Origin: Sutcliffiella rhizosphaerae
GTDB lineage: Bacteria > Bacillota > Bacilli > Bacillales > Bacillaceae_I
NCBI RefSeq assembly: GCF_917563925.1
Contig: NZ_CAKJTJ010000007.1
Location: 119,784-183,783 of the forward strand
Reading direction: 5' to 3'
DNA length: 64,000 bases
Shown: one piece after another, positions 28,297 through 38,718 of the stretch
Position numbering within the stretch: position 1 is the first letter of the stretch
How the letters are laid out: every line of letters starts with the position of its first letter
Made by a program: the position numbers and the translations under genes
Notes under the pieces: generated by a model
The model's input: only the letters and a program-made list of their open reading frames with translations
Databases searched by the model: none
Told to the model about the DNA's origin: nothing

Positions 28297-29216
28297 CATA
28301 TGGAGGCAACATGACTTAAGCAATTGGAATGTACTTCACTTCCTACTTTACTTACTTGAAGTAGTTCTACTTTATGCTCTGGAAACTCTGATCCAACTTT
28401 TTGAATGACCTTCCCACTCTTTCCTCGTTCACAAAAGCAGATTGCTGTGGGGCCAGCACCACTTAGTGTAACTCCAAATGCTCCGGCGCTTTTTGCTGCT
28501 TTTTTTAATTCCATCAACTTAGGAAAGAGTTTTTGACGATAGGGTTCGTGGAAAATATCGCTTTCCATCATTTTCCCGGCAAGGTCCCATTTTTTTTGCA
28601 GAAATGCTCCCAGCATGACATTGGCATTGCTACTTCCTTTAACAGCATCACTAAAATTGAGTACTTTCGGAAGTAACTGACGAGAATCTTTTGTTTTTGC
28701 CTCATAATCTGGTACAACAGCTACTAAATCAATGTCGTCTACTGGGAATTTAATATACTCCCAGTTTCCATCCTTTAATGTCGAGATAACGAGACCTCCA
28801 TAAAGGGAGGCTGCCACATTATCAGCATGGCCTTCAAATTTGGCTGCCAATTGTAGCTTTTCATCTGGACAAAGGCGTTTGTTACATAATACGGACATCA
28901 TTTCGATTGCTCCGACAATGGCAGCTGCACTGCTCCCAAGGCCTCTGGCTAGGGGAATATCACTCATCGTCCATACATGAGCAGGTGGAGAGGTTACGCC
29001 CCAAAGCTTCTCAAGTTCTTGACATACCTTCCATAAAATATTTTCCTCTTTCTTGATAACTAGAGGAGGAACATTAGTAAATGTCCATTCTTCCGCAAAG
29101 CTTACAAAGATGGTTACATACTTACTAACAGCCATTCCTATTGAATCAAATCCCGGTCCGAGATTAGCAGTACTGCCAGGAACTTTTATTACGAATCCGT
29201 CTTGAAGCTTTTTCAT
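28296..29216 (-). CDS. thrB: Homoserine kinase
   Basis: Phosphorylates homoserine with ATP in threonine synthesis; GHMP kinase family. The ATP loop [19 protein letters not shown] is near residue 89, the N-terminal [15 protein letters not shown] is at 13-27, and the C-terminal [15 protein letters not shown] near residue 247. The 306 residues are normal. It overlaps thrC by 4 bp (ATGA). Confidence 0.95.
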   Translation of the reverse strand: MKKLQDGFVIKVPGSTANLGPGFDSIGMAVSKYVTIFVSFAEEWTFTNVPPLVIKKEENILWKVCQELEKLWGVTSPPAHVWTMSDIPLARGLGSSAAAIVGAIEMMSVLCNKRLCPDEKLQLAAKFEGHADNVAASLYGGLVISTLKDGNWEYIKFPVDDIDLVAVVPDYEAKTKDSRQLLPKVLNFSDAVKGSSNANVMLGAFLQKKWDLAGKMMESDIFHEPYRQKLFPKLMELKKAAKSAGAFGVTLSGAGPTAICFCERGKSGKVIQKVGSEFPEHKVELLQVSKVGSEVHSNCLSHVASI

Positions 29217-30271
29217 ACCGTTACACCTTCAAAAGAACGAACTAAGTCCGAGTAGTCATTTTTGATTTGTTTTACTTTGACATTGGCATGCTCTGTAGCG
29301 GTAACTGAGTCTTTTAATCCATTACCTGTTAGTACTGCTACCACCTGTTTTCCTTGTTCCACTTCCCCGCTCTTCAGCTGCTTTATAATACCTGCAATAG
29401 ATGCACTTGATGCCGGCTCTGCAAAAACACCTTCTGTTTTTGCAAGCAGTTTATAAGCCATTATGATTTCTTCATCTGTGACAAAATCGATTTTACCTAA
29501 TGACCCTTCTGCTGCATCCACTGCATATTTCCAACTTGCAGGGTTGCCAATCCGGATTGCCGTTGCAATTGTCTCTGGATTAACAATGACTTTGTTATGA
29601 ACAATCGCGGCCGCTCCCTCTGCTTCAAAACCTCTCATTTGTGGAAGGCCGGTACCTTTTTCCACATGATATTCCTGAAATCCACGCCAATAGGCTGTTA
29701 TATTTCCAGCATTTCCAACAGGAAGCGATAGAATATCAGGTGCTTTTCCTAGCTGATCACATATTTCGAATGCAGCAGTTTTCTGTCCTTCAATTCGGTA
29801 AGGATTTAGAGAATTTACGAGAGTTACCGGCAACTCTTCTGAAAGCCGCCGGACCATCTGCAATGCATCATCAAAGTTTCCATCCAATGAGTAGATTTCC
29901 GCTCCATACATGACAGCCTGTGCCAGCTTTCCTTGTGCAATTTTTCCATCAGGAATGATTACGATACATTTCATTCCTGCCCTTGCTGCATATGCCGCTG
30001 CAGAAGCAGATGTGTTTCCAGTTGACGCACAGACGACCGTTTCACTTCCTTCTTCTTTTGCCTTAGCAACTGCAAGCGCCATTCCCCGATCTTTAAAAGA
30101 ACCAGTCGGGTTTGCACCCTCAACCTTCACATATAGTTCTATTCCTAACGAGTCTGAAAGCTTCTCTAAAAACAACAAAGGAGTCTGGCCTTCCTGAAGT
30201 GAGACATCTGGAGTATGTTTAGTTACTGGTAAGTAGTTTCGATACTCTTGTATCAGACCTCTCCACCTCAT
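29213..30271 (-). CDS. thrC: Threonine synthase
   Basis: A PLP enzyme converting phosphohomoserine to threonine; 352 residues. The PLP lysine is in [13 protein letters not shown] near residue 60. [19 protein letters not shown] near residue 82 and the glycine loop [15 protein letters not shown] near residue 185 bind the cofactor phosphate. It overlaps hom and thrB by 4 bp each, so the three genes are translationally coupled. Confidence 0.95.
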   Translation of the reverse strand: MRWRGLIQEYRNYLPVTKHTPDVSLQEGQTPLLFLEKLSDSLGIELYVKVEGANPTGSFKDRGMALAVAKAKEEGSETVVCASTGNTSASAAAYAARAGMKCIVIIPDGKIAQGKLAQAVMYGAEIYSLDGNFDDALQMVRRLSEELPVTLVNSLNPYRIEGQKTAAFEICDQLGKAPDILSLPVGNAGNITAYWRGFQEYHVEKGTGLPQMRGFEAEGAAAIVHNKVIVNPETIATAIRIGNPASWKYAVDAAEGSLGKIDFVTDEEIIMAYKLLAKTEGVFAEPASSASIAGIIKQLKSGEVEQGKQVVAVLTGNGLKDSVTATEHANVKVKQIKNDYSDLVRSFEGVTV

Positions 30272-31566
30272 ACTGCCACCTCCCCCTCGACTCGATAGCT
30301 ACTTTTAATCTCTTCTACGTAATCCAATTTCTCCAGTTCATCGAGGAGATTTTCGTACAGTTGTAAAGATGCATGGTGTGTGACTACCACTACTTCTGAT
30401 AGGGCAGTTTCTTTTAATGGAAGCTGTAATATCTTTTCAAAGCTTACTCCTTTGTTTGAGAAGATATTAGTAATCTGGGAGAGCACTCCTACCTCATCTT
30501 TGACGTGAATACGAAGAAAATGCTTTGCCTGTACCTCTTCTTTCTCTTTTAACTTCTTTTGGAACTGAGGGGTCACCCAGCTTTTTCCGTTTACGCCAAG
30601 GCGCTTATTCTTCATCACCCCTACAAGATCAGAAACTATTGCTGTTGCAGTCGGAAGACTTCCAGCACCTGGTCCATAAAACATTGTTTCTCCAACGGCC
30701 TCTCCGTAAACATACACTGCGTTAAATTCATTTTGCACATTGGCAAGGGGATGTTCTTTAGGGAGAAGAGTCGGTTGGACACTAACTTCTACTTTTTCTT
30801 TTTCGCGATGTGCGATACCAATTAGCTTCATCGTATACCCAAGTTTTTTGCTATATTGAAGATCTTCTGAAGATATTGCACTAATCCCTTTTACATGTAC
30901 ATCATCCAGTTCGATATTCATGGAAAATCCAAGTGTAGATAGGATAGCCATTTTTCTAGCAGCATCCAGACCATCTACATCTGCAGTCGGATCTGCTTCT
31001 GCAAATCCGAGTTGTTGCGCTTCCTTAAGCACTTCTAAATAGGGAGAGCCTTCATTATCCATTTTAGTGAGAATGAAGTTTGTTGTACCGTTCACAATCC
31101 CCATCATCTTCGTAATTCTATCTGAAGCAAGACCATCCACAAGACTTCTCAAAATCGGAATACCACCTGCGACACTTGCTTCATAAAATAAATCGCATTT
31201 ATTTTCTGCTGCAGCTGCCAGCAATTCAGATCCATAAACCGCCATCAGATCTTTATTGGCGGTTACCACATGCTTCTTATTTTGAAGCGCTCTTAAGATA
31301 TAGTGGCGAGTATCCTCTACTCCCCCCATTACTTCTATTACCACGTCAATTTCAGGATCATCCAAAACTTCTTCTGAATGTAAGGTTAATAAATCAGGCT
31401 GCAGCGAAACTGATCGCTCTTTATGTAGATCCTTTACGAGTGCCTTTTTAACACTAACAGGGCATCCAATTTGATGTATTAGTTTATCTTGATGATTTTC
31501 CACAATTTTAACGACACCACATCCGACAGTTCCCATCCCTAACAAACCCACTGAGATACCCTTCAT
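30268..31566 (-). CDS. hom: Homoserine dehydrogenase
   Basis: Reduces aspartate semialdehyde to homoserine; first gene of hom-thrC-thrB. At 432 residues it is the monofunctional form with an ACT domain. The NAD(P) motif [16 protein letters not shown] is at 8-23, the catalytic block [14 protein letters not shown] near 156, and the ACT domain ([20 protein letters not shown]) at about 348-425 should bind threonine as feedback signal. ATG start. Confidence 0.95.
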   Translation of the reverse strand: MKGISVGLLGMGTVGCGVVKIVENHQDKLIHQIGCPVSVKKALVKDLHKERSVSLQPDLLTLHSEEVLDDPEIDVVIEVMGGVEDTRHYILRALQNKKHVVTANKDLMAVYGSELLAAAAENKCDLFYEASVAGGIPILRSLVDGLASDRITKMMGIVNGTTNFILTKMDNEGSPYLEVLKEAQQLGFAEADPTADVDGLDAARKMAILSTLGFSMNIELDDVHVKGISAISSEDLQYSKKLGYTMKLIGIAHREKEKVEVSVQPTLLPKEHPLANVQNEFNAVYVYGEAVGETMFYGPGAGSLPTATAIVSDLVGVMKNKRLGVNGKSWVTPQFQKKLKEKEEVQAKHFLRIHVKDEVGVLSQITNIFSNKGVSFEKILQLPLKETALSEVVVVTHHASLQLYENLLDELEKLDYVEEIKSSYRVEGEVAV

Positions 31567-31689
31567 TCGGCTTCACTCCCCAATAAAATATTGTAATTTG
31601 TCTTTTCGTAAAGCACATTTGTTTTTATATAATGGACATTATATGTGGTAATCACCATTTTTACAAGGGGAAATTTCTGTTCATTCTCT

Positions 31690-31703
31690 TGTAAGCGTTT
31701 ACT
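31690..31703. promoter_or_regulatory. Candidate cre site upstream of hom
   Basis: TGTAAGCGTTTACT matches the CcpA consensus at 13 of 14 positions, 124 bp upstream of hom. A weak CodY-like AAATTTCTGTTCATT (11 of 15) lies beside it at 31671-31685. Neither is proven. Confidence 0.5.
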
Positions 31704-31740
31704 GCACTGGGAGAGTAAAGTAGTTTTTTTAGAACATATA

Positions 31741-31791
31741 AAAAACCGCTTTGTCTTTCCTCCAATACTGGAAGACTACAAAACGGTCATT
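31741..31791 (-). terminator. Terminator of the 2-hydroxyacid dehydrogenase gene
   Basis: ACCGTTTTGT and ACAAAGCGGT pair around an inner CTTCCAG/TTGGAGG stem, followed by T7 on the minus strand. Confidence 0.7.
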
Positions 31792-31795
31792 AACC

Positions 31796-32758
31796 TTAAA
31801 GCTTATTTTTAGGTTGTTCTCCTTTTAGCACCGCCATAATATTGGCACAGCACAGCTCCATCATGGTAGTTCTTGTTTCTACACTTGCACTTCCAATATG
31901 CGGAATGGCTACCACTTGTGGAAACTTCAAGAGTGGATGATTTGCTTCAATTGGTTCTTGATAAAAAACATCAAGCCCCGCACCAGCAATTTCCTTGTTT
32001 TCAAGTGCTTCTATGAGCGCTTTTTCATCCACCACTTGTCCTCTACCAACATTAATAAAATAGGCGGATTTTTTCATTTCTTCAAAGGCTTGTTTATTAA
32101 AAAGGTGGCGAGTTTTTTCTGTCAAAGGTGTTAAACACACTACAAAGTCTGACTTTCTCAAAAGTTCTGTGAATGAAGCATATGTTGCTCCCAGCTGCTG
32201 TTCAGCCTCTTGATGACGGCTCCGGTTGTGATATAGCACGTCCATTCCAAATCCATTTGCTCTTTTGGCAACTGCTTGACCAATGTTCCCCATGCCTACA
32301 ATGCCAAGTGTTTTATGATGAACATCTGATCCTGCTAATAAATAGGGACTCCAACTTTTCCAGAGCCCCTCTTTTACATACCTTTCGGACTCAGTAATTC
32401 TCCTTGCTGTTGCAAGCAGTAAGGCAAATGTTAAGTCTGCTGTAGTTTCCGTCAAAACATCCGGTGTATTACAGACGACGATGCCTTTTTCAGCGGCTGC
32501 TTTTATATCAATATTGTCATATCCTACCGCTAGATTCGTTATAACTTTCAGGTTTGGTGCCATATTCAACAAGGATTGATCTATTTTGTCAGAAAGCATC
32601 GTCAAAAGCGCATCTGCCTTCCTTGCATGTTCTACCAGCACCTCTTCTGGTACTGCTTCACTTTCACTATTCCAACAATGTACATCTGCAATATCTTTTA
32701 GCGGTGCTAAAGCTTCTTCAGAAATTTTCCTAGTAACAAAAACATAAGGCCTGCTCAT
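31796..32758 (-). CDS. D-isomer 2-hydroxyacid dehydrogenase (glyoxylate/hydroxypyruvate reductase type)
   Basis: A 320-residue NAD(P)-dependent reductase. The nucleotide motif GIVGMGNIGQAVAKRA is near residue 150, followed by LYHNRSR; basic residues there favour NADPH. The catalytic Arg is in INVGRGQVVDE, the Glu in DVFYQEP and the His in AIPHIGSAS. It resembles the GhrB/glycerate dehydrogenase group. Substrate not certain. It lies upstream of hom on the same strand but with its own terminator. Confidence 0.85.
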   Translation of the reverse strand: MSRPYVFVTRKISEEALAPLKDIADVHCWNSESEAVPEEVLVEHARKADALLTMLSDKIDQSLLNMAPNLKVITNLAVGYDNIDIKAAAEKGIVVCNTPDVLTETTADLTFALLLATARRITESERYVKEGLWKSWSPYLLAGSDVHHKTLGIVGMGNIGQAVAKRANGFGMDVLYHNRSRHQEAEQQLGATYASFTELLRKSDFVVCLTPLTEKTRHLFNKQAFEEMKKSAYFINVGRGQVVDEKALIEALENKEIAGAGLDVFYQEPIEANHPLLKFPQVVAIPHIGSASVETRTTMMELCCANIMAVLKGEQPKNKL

Positions 32759-32866
32759 CTCTTTCTCCCCCTGCTACTCTTTTGTGTAATTTAGTACTTT
32801 GTCTACCTGTTATTTTATCACTCATTGTTGCAGGGATACATACCTATATAGAGAAAATGACTGCAC

Positions 32867-33880
32867 TTACATCCTTTTACTAGCCCAATCGAGGGTGGGT
32901 ATTCCATAAGTTTTTGCTGGTACAGCTGCAAGATCATAAAAATTCCCTAGAAATTGCTCATTAATAGAAGAGGACTTCAGGATTCCTCGGAGTCGATCTT
33001 CATGCCATTTTTTATCTGTACCAGGCCCACTTGTATAATAGTCTTCCACACATTCAAAATAGTGAATAGGGAAAATTAAACGAGCATATAGAAGTCGCCA
33101 GGAAAAGCTGGAGAGTGGTGCTATTCTCTCGTAATCCTGAAGAAAAGTTTGAATCTTTGTTGGATTCATTTCGTTCCCTTTACGGCATTCTGAACGAATC
33201 CATTCTGAAATATCTCTGCAGGCATGATCAAAAATCCAGTCAACGGGTAGTTTCATCCAGTTCCCCTGTTGCCAAGTAAGATTCGTAAAACGATGGTGGC
33301 AAAGGGTTGCTGCATCGTTCATCATCGGGCTGTCATCAAGTTCGGTATCTACTAAATATTGTATGGCATTTTCCGTTAAACCTAAGTAATAAGGAAATGA
33401 TTCCACGAACTGGGAATCAAACGAATCTACAGGATTACTTCTCACCTTTTCTCTAAAAAAGTTTTCCATTTGATCTATCCTTGTCACCCATAGATTTTTC
33501 CATTGCCCAATCCGATTAATTGATGTTACTTTTGCAGGATAGCTTCTTGCATGATTATGAAAGGTCGCCAAGTCCTTTCCAATTACTAGCATGCGTGAAC
33601 TGTAATCATAAGGCATTCGAAAAATGGCAACTTTCTTGCCTTCTATTTCTGTTATATAGGAATCATTTTTATTTTTTACAAAAGAACAAACATATATATC
33701 TTGGTGTGTGCGTATCATATAGTCACTTACCTGTTGCAACTCCTTTATTTCTTCTTCCTCCAAGTGACCCACAGGTACGATAATATATAGCACACGATTG
33801 GACCAGAAAGCCTCATAATGTCGGACTTTTTGTTTTCTTTCCACCCTTAAATCATAATTCTCATAGATAAACTGTTTCAA
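32867..33880 (-). CDS. yutH: Spore coat-associated protein YutH
   Basis: A 337-residue member of the CotS/YutH group with an aminoglycoside-kinase-like fold, found in the spore coat. The C-terminal half contains WIFDHACRDISEWIR and FLQDYERIAPLSSFSWRLLYARL, as in that group. The start is TTG 33880 (LKQFIYENYDLRVERK) with AAGGAGG 7 bp upstream. Position before yutG matches B. subtilis. Confidence 0.85.
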   Translation of the reverse strand: MKQFIYENYDLRVERKQKVRHYEAFWSNRVLYIIVPVGHLEEEEIKELQQVSDYMIRTHQDIYVCSFVKNKNDSYITEIEGKKVAIFRMPYDYSSRMLVIGKDLATFHNHARSYPAKVTSINRIGQWKNLWVTRIDQMENFFREKVRSNPVDSFDSQFVESFPYYLGLTENAIQYLVDTELDDSPMMNDAATLCHHRFTNLTWQQGNWMKLPVDWIFDHACRDISEWIRSECRKGNEMNPTKIQTFLQDYERIAPLSSFSWRLLYARLIFPIHYFECVEDYYTSGPGTDKKWHEDRLRGILKSSSINEQFLGNFYDLAAVPAKTYGIPTLDWASKRM

Positions 33881-34094
33881 GTTTCTCCCTCCTTCTCCTA
33901 GTACCAACTATATGAACAAAGGGAATAAAACTTGCAGAAAAACACATGCATAACCATTAAGCATATTTCACATGTAAAGAAAAAAGCTATTTTTTCTTAT
34001 ATTTTAGGGAATAAGTGTAAGGAGCAATAGTACAAATTGTGCGATAGAGGGATCTTCCCTATTAGCAAATACTTTATAAAAGATGGGTGAGTAT

Positions 34095-34595
34095 ATGAAG
34101 AATTTCGAGAATATGGACGAAGTTGAAAAAAAGGCAAGGGGATTATTGGAAGAACGTGGTGTCACCATAAATGACATTGCGGATTTAGTATACTTTTTGC
34201 AATCAAAATATCATCCAAACCTAGAACGATCCGAATGTCTTGAAAACGTGGATCGGGTACTTTCCAAACGGGAAGTTCAGAACACAATACTAACCGGCAT
34301 AGAGTTGGATATACTCGCTGAACAGGGTAAAATTCAAGAGCCACTGCTAAAGATACTTCAGCAAGATGAAGGGCTATATGGAGTAGATGAAGTTCTTGCC
34401 CTTTCGATTGTAAATGTATATGGATCTATCGGTTTTACGAATTACGGCTATATTGACAAACAAAAACCAGGTATTCTTGAAAGTTTAAATGATAAAAACT
34501 CTGGAAAAGTTCATACTTTCCTTGATGATATTGTCGGGGCCATTGCGGCTGCCGCATCGAGCAGGCTAGCACATCGAGCAGCTCATACAGAATAA
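34095..34595 (+). CDS. yutG: Phosphatidylglycerophosphatase A-like protein YutG
   Basis: A 166-residue member of the PgpA-like family. Visible marks are ERGVTINDIADLVYFLQSKY near the start, a YGVDEVLALSIVNVYGSIGFTNYG core near residue 95, and a C-terminal FLDDIVGAIAAAASSRLAHR. Unlike classic PgpA it has no clear membrane segments. ATG 34095 is chosen because GGGTGAG lies 5 bp upstream; ATG 34083 is possible. Activity is inferred from family. Confidence 0.8.
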   Translation: MKNFENMDEVEKKARGLLEERGVTINDIADLVYFLQSKYHPNLERSECLENVDRVLSKREVQNTILTGIELDILAEQGKIQEPLLKILQQDEGLYGVDEVLALSIVNVYGSIGFTNYGYIDKQKPGILESLNDKNSGKVHTFLDDIVGAIAAAASSRLAHRAAHTE

Positions 34596-34614
34596 GAGTA
34601 AGAATCCATAATTT

Positions 34615-34652
34615 AGGGACTGCCAGACGAATCTGGACAGCCCCTATTTCAT
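34615..34652. terminator. Terminator between yutG and yutF
   Basis: AGGGACTGCCAGA CGAA TCTGGACAGCCCCT hairpin (34615-34647), then ATTTCATTT; converging genes. Confidence 0.7.
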
Positions 34653-34669
34653 TTAAAAACAGCACTTTG

Positions 34670-35440
34670 TTAAATATACGGAATCCAAGAGGACAATGAT
34701 TCCACTGTGTAGGTTGGCTGTTCTTCATACGTATCCAAATGGGCTTTTGTCGTTACTCCAGTATGAACAAGAAGGGTATCGATTCCAGCGTTCATTCCAG
34801 CCATTATATCTGTATGATAGTTATCTCCGATCATTAATGTTTCTTCCTTTGGTACTCCAAGCACCTTTAAGGCTTGTTCCATAATGACCTTTTCCGGTTT
34901 TCCAATAAAAGTTGGTTGGGTTTCCGTAGAAACGGTCAGCACAGAGGTAAGAGAACCATTACCTGGGAGAAGTCCTCGTTCAGTTGGGATGGCAATATCT
35001 CCATTTGTCGAAATAAATCTTGCACCATTTCTGATTTGAATTGCTCCTAAAGCTAGCTTTTCATAGCTGATGCCACGATCAATTCCTGTCACGACTACAT
35101 CAGCTTTTTCCTCAACTAGTTGAAACCCTTTATCCGTTAAAGCTGTTCTAATTCCTTCTTCTCCAATAACAAATATTTTTGCATCAGGCTTATATTCATA
35201 AATATAATTTGCAGTCGCATTACTTGTCGTAAATACTTGGTCATCTAAAGTGGGAATGTCGAAATCACGTAGCTTTTGGGCTACCTGTTGTGGAGTTCTT
35301 GAAGAATTATTCGTTACAAACAGGTATGGGATGTTATTCTCGTAAAGTGTTTTTACGAAATGACCTGCTTCTTCAATTTTTTCTTTTCCACGATACATGG
35401 TACCGTCCAAATCAATTAAATATCCTTGATATTTTTTCAT
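34670..35440 (-). CDS. yutF: HAD-IIA family sugar-phosphatase-like hydrolase
   Basis: A 256-residue HAD phosphatase of the NagD/YutF type. Motif I is LIDLDGTMYRG (nucleophile Asp near residue 11), motif II VTNNSS near 43, the lysine of motif III FIGKPEKVI near 179, motif IV MIGDNYHTDI near 203. Substrate unknown. ATG start. Confidence 0.9.
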   Translation of the reverse strand: MKKYQGYLIDLDGTMYRGKEKIEEAGHFVKTLYENNIPYLFVTNNSSRTPQQVAQKLRDFDIPTLDDQVFTTSNATANYIYEYKPDAKIFVIGEEGIRTALTDKGFQLVEEKADVVVTGIDRGISYEKLALGAIQIRNGARFISTNGDIAIPTERGLLPGNGSLTSVLTVSTETQPTFIGKPEKVIMEQALKVLGVPKEETLMIGDNYHTDIMAGMNAGIDTLLVHTGVTTKAHLDTYEEQPTYTVESLSSWIPYI

Positions 35441-35537
35441 CTATTGTCACACTCCAATTTGTACTCTAAGAAAAAGGCAATGAAATTATGTTAGCACATA
35501 TTAGTATGGGATTGAAACAAGTTTGCTATGAGAAAAC

Positions 35538-35569
35538 AAAAAAGCGCTTTCATGTCGAAAGCACTTTCC
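35538..35569 (-). terminator. yutE terminator
   Basis: AAAGTGCTTTCGACATGAAA then GCGCTTTTTT on the minus strand; stem of about ten pairs with one mismatch. Confidence 0.7.
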
Positions 35570-35573
35570 CAAT

Positions 35574-36011
35574 CTAATTCTTGAATGCTGATACTGGTCC
35601 AAGTTCATTTTCCAAGTAATTACGAACATGCGTACTGAAAGCTATAACTGACTCCATTACCAGATTTAATGAACTTTCAAGCTGTTCATGATTTATTTCT
35701 AGGTATTCTTGCACCAAATTTTTACGCAAACGAATGAAATGCTTTAATTGTTGTGCCATCTCTTGTGTAACCACTTTTTCATCTTCTAAAATGTCAATAA
35801 TGTCTTCGTAGCTTCCGGGATCGCGCATGATAAATCCGTCAATCATACTATTTCCCACATCAAGCATCCCTTCCATCATGCCGACAGCAATTCTTTCTAA
35901 CGATTTTTTTTCTAAAGGTGTATCCCAGGAAGTATTCTCCTTATAAAGAACGATATTTTCTTCTATATAACGAAGCGTCAACTCTATCTTTTCTCGATCA
36001 ACAAAATACAT
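35574..36011 (-). CDS. yutE: YutE, HepT-like DUF86 protein
   Basis: A 145-residue helical protein of the HEPN/HepT-like DUF86 family: LERIAVGMMEGMLDVGNSMID near residue 39 and GFIMRDPGSYEDIIDIL. The usual HEPN catalytic R-x4-H is here R-K-N-L-V-Q, so the histidine is glutamine. No MNT nucleotidyltransferase partner lies next to it. It is therefore unlikely to be an active HepT toxin; the role is unknown. Confidence 0.82.
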   Translation of the reverse strand: MYFVDREKIELTLRYIEENIVLYKENTSWDTPLEKKSLERIAVGMMEGMLDVGNSMIDGFIMRDPGSYEDIIDILEDEKVVTQEMAQQLKHFIRLRKNLVQEYLEINHEQLESSLNLVMESVIAFSTHVRNYLENELGPVSAFKN

Positions 36012-36039
36012 TATTTGTTAACTCCTTTATGTCCATGTG

Positions 36040-37347
36040 TCAGCTTATTGGCTGTAACAGCTTTGGTTTTGCATAAAAATACCCTTGTGCCATATCTACT
36101 TTGTGTTTAAACAAAATTTGCTCTTCCTCTTGGCGTTCTATTCCTTCAGCAACCACAAGTGAGCCCGTTTCACTAGCTATTAATAGCAATCCTTGCAACA
36201 TCTTTTCTTTCACTTGACTTTTATCTATATCTTGAATAACCGATCTATCTATTTTTATGATATCTGGCATTATTCTGCTGATGGTATGTAAGCTTGCATA
36301 GCCAGCTCCTGTATCATCCACCGCAATTTGAAAGCCTAGCTCTCTTAATGCTTGTATATTTCGCTCAAAATTTCTTAATCCATCTGTTGAATCTTGTTCC
36401 GTTACTTCAAAGGCAATATTTTTAGGAATGATCGCCGGATACTTTTTCAGAAGAAATAACACCTTCTCAATTAACTCAACTTCATTCAAGGTTGTTGGTG
36501 TAAAGTTAATAAAAACTGCTTCCTTCATTTTACATTGGTAAATAAGTTGAAAAGCTTTTTCAAGTATCACCAGTTCAAGTAAAAATAATTTGCCCGTTTG
36601 CTTAGCTACGGAAAACAATTGAAGAGGATTTTCCATAACGGACTCTTTAGGGCCTCTTGTTAGTAACTCCCAGGCTTTAATTCCCCCTCTGGATACATCC
36701 ATAATGGGCTGAGCAAGAAGGGTGATGGACTTCGTTGATATAATATGATTCATTTGAAACAATAAATGCTGGTAATGCAATTTACTTTGTTTCTCCGCCA
36801 TTGCCATTGCTTGAAGATGTGCCTTCAACATACATTCAGGTAAAGAATAATGACTGGAATCTAGAAAAACATAGCCAAACTGGATGGTCAAATGCTCATC
36901 ATCTAAGTGTTTGTATGTAGGTGCTTCAATTCTATTCTTCACTTCAATTAATTTATCATTCAATTCGGTCTGACGATAATCATTTGCATCGACTTTAATA
37001 AGTAATGATATACCATCACTATACTGTTCATGCAAACAGACAACTTGTTCATCTGTAAACGTATCTTGAATGACCTTTCTAAGTTGAGCTTTGACGACTT
37101 CACGGCACGATATATACTTACGGTTTCCCAACCTTTTAATAATACCTTCTAAACCAGGGAAATAAAAAGAAACTACTGCAATTTGAAATCCTTTTTTCAA
37201 CGTATGTGAAACACGTTCTTCAATAGGATTTCTCACAATATAGACAGGAGGGTAGTAACGTAAGTATTTGGATGGAAGCATGAATTTAACAAGATGTGAG
37301 CCATTCTTTTTTACGTTTCTCTTTATGCGGTTCCAGCTTCGCCCCAT
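36040..37347 (-). CDS. EAL-domain c-di-GMP phosphodiesterase-type protein
   Basis: A 435-residue cytosolic protein. The EAL domain covers about 200-435. Visible catalytic residues are the Glu in AWELLTRG, Asn in FINFTP, Glu in FEVTEQD, the Asp pair in AVDDTGAGYASL, Lys in IIKIDRSV, Glu in VVAEGIERQEEE and Gln in AQGYFYAKP. The set looks complete, so it may hydrolyse c-di-GMP. The N-terminal 190 residues look like a degenerate GGDEF-type domain without GGDEF. It is inserted between yutE and yutD relative to B. subtilis. Confidence 0.85.
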   Translation of the reverse strand: MGRSWNRIKRNVKKNGSHLVKFMLPSKYLRYYPPVYIVRNPIEERVSHTLKKGFQIAVVSFYFPGLEGIIKRLGNRKYISCREVVKAQLRKVIQDTFTDEQVVCLHEQYSDGISLLIKVDANDYRQTELNDKLIEVKNRIEAPTYKHLDDEHLTIQFGYVFLDSSHYSLPECMLKAHLQAMAMAEKQSKLHYQHLLFQMNHIISTKSITLLAQPIMDVSRGGIKAWELLTRGPKESVMENPLQLFSVAKQTGKLFLLELVILEKAFQLIYQCKMKEAVFINFTPTTLNEVELIEKVLFLLKKYPAIIPKNIAFEVTEQDSTDGLRNFERNIQALRELGFQIAVDDTGAGYASLHTISRIMPDIIKIDRSVIQDIDKSQVKEKMLQGLLLIASETGSLVVAEGIERQEEEQILFKHKVDMAQGYFYAKPKLLQPIS

Positions 37348-37524
37348 TCAATGGCTCCCTTCTCTCAGGAAACAGAAAGTTTTTCTTTTATTTTATCACA
37401 AAAAATAAGAAAATTGTCCCATTTTATGACTAGATACTAAAAATGTAGATTCTGTTTTATACGAACTGATGGTTTTGCTATACTAAGGGAAGAAGTTTGG
37501 AATTGGTTGGAGGAGGAACAGTAG

Positions 37525-37791
37525 ATGGGAGAAAAATTCTTTTTATATGATGATACAGTAGAGACTCAAACAAGATTTGTTAGCTTTATGGGAGATAATA
37601 ATCGCTTTGATTTAGCAATAGTTAAATCTGATCGTTATTATGGGAAAAGCCTCGTTCTAGATATTCAAGGAAATCGCTTTGCTATTATCGGCAGTGATGA
37701 TTTGGACGAGCCTGGTTATTTGGAACATGCTTACCAGCTTAATGAGGAAGAAGCAGAAGAGCTTCGTTCCTTTTTATACCAAGTTGTCTAA
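37525..37791 (+). CDS. DUF3055 small protein
   Basis: An 88-residue protein beginning MGEKFFLYDDTVETQTRFVS, with DLAIVKSDRYYGK and FAIIGSDDLDEPGYLEHAY. These match the DUF3055 pattern conserved in Bacillaceae. The function is unknown. GGAGGAGG lies before the ATG. Confidence 0.8.
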   Translation: MGEKFFLYDDTVETQTRFVSFMGDNNRFDLAIVKSDRYYGKSLVLDIQGNRFAIIGSDDLDEPGYLEHAYQLNEEEAEELRSFLYQVV

Positions 37792-37882
37792 TGAATTGTT
37801 TTACCTTAACTAATAACTAAACTCATATCCCTCTTCATTCTGGGAAAAATAAGCATTATCTTAATTTGAAGGGATGGTTAAT

Positions 37883-38179
37883 ATGAGCCAGCAAGAAAAA
37901 GATAAGCAAAAAGAACAATACTCTGACTTTTCCAATGTGGAAGCGCAGCACGATTATTTAATCCCTGAAACGTTACCGGAAGGGCCATACGGTTCTCCAA
38001 GAGGAAAAGATACTCCTGTTCAAAATAAGAGTACTCCATGGCGAGAAGGTCAACGATATTACAGTGCCTTTAATTACGAAAACAAAAACCTTCATCAAGA
38101 TCTTCCAAGGCAACATCCAGGTGCGCACCCGACACATGATAACAAATCAGAAAATGAAGAGCCACCACTTGGACATTAA
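37883..38179 (+). CDS. Small conserved Bacillaceae cytosolic protein
   Basis: A 98-residue hydrophilic protein starting MSQQEKDKQKEQYSDFSNV, with YLIPETLPEGPYGSP and TPWREGQRYYSAFNYE. It is Pro/Gly/His-rich and probably partly disordered. ATG 37883 follows GAAGGGATGG at a good distance; the earlier ATG lies inside that site. The function is unknown. Confidence 0.72.
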   Translation: MSQQEKDKQKEQYSDFSNVEAQHDYLIPETLPEGPYGSPRGKDTPVQNKSTPWREGQRYYSAFNYENKNLHQDLPRQHPGAHPTHDNKSENEEPPLGH

Positions 38180-38280
38180 AATGAGTTTGGATTAACCATT
38201 CTGTATAAAGTCGGTTTATAAGCTATGGTTCTTTACTTTAAACTATTTGTGAAAAAGTGTGGAGGATGCAATAATCATAA

Positions 38281-38318
38281 AATGGGTACGGACCAAGTTT
38301 GATCCGTACCCTCTTTAT
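38281..38318. terminator. Terminator before yutD
   Basis: GGGTACGGA / TCCGTACCC stem with T-rich sequence on the yutD side; shared by converging genes. Confidence 0.7.
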
Positions 38319-38319
38319 T

Positions 38320-38610
38320 TCATTTCGTTTCTACTGGTTTCTTTACCTTTTTTAAAACAAAATAGGCACAGCCGAAATTACAGTATTCGTATATATAGTC
38401 AGGAAGTGTGCTTATTTTTGTATCATGGGTTGATTTATTATTTTGGTCTTCAAAAAAACCACGAAGTCTCAACTGATTGTAACCCCAATCCCCCACAATA
38501 TAATCGTATTTACTTAATACATCAATATATCTGGCACGAAATGTCTCCTCATTGAAACCATCTCGATTTTCTTCCAACAATTCATAGCAATGATTTCCGA
38601 TACAAATCAT
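38320..38610 (-). CDS. yutD: YutD family protein (DUF1027)
   Basis: A 96-residue protein with the family block DGFNEETFRARYIDVLSKYD and DWGYNQLRLRGFF. The start is ATG 38610 (MICIGNHCYELL) with GGAGG 7 bp upstream. The function is unknown. Divergent from yutC, as in B. subtilis. Confidence 0.88.
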   Translation of the reverse strand: MICIGNHCYELLEENRDGFNEETFRARYIDVLSKYDYIVGDWGYNQLRLRGFFEDQNNKSTHDTKISTLPDYIYEYCNFGCAYFVLKKVKKPVETK

Positions 38611-38718
38611 GTGTAATCCTCCATTTCTACTCTTATTTACATTATAGACCATTCTCCATCAATTTCTAAGTCAAAATTTATAACTTATGGTCATCCTAAT
38701 AGCAAGGAGGTGTTTCCA

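Noticed and set aside
31671..31685. CodY box upstream of hom
   Set aside because: AAATTTCTGTTCATT has four mismatches to the consensus; mentioned only beside the better cre candidate.
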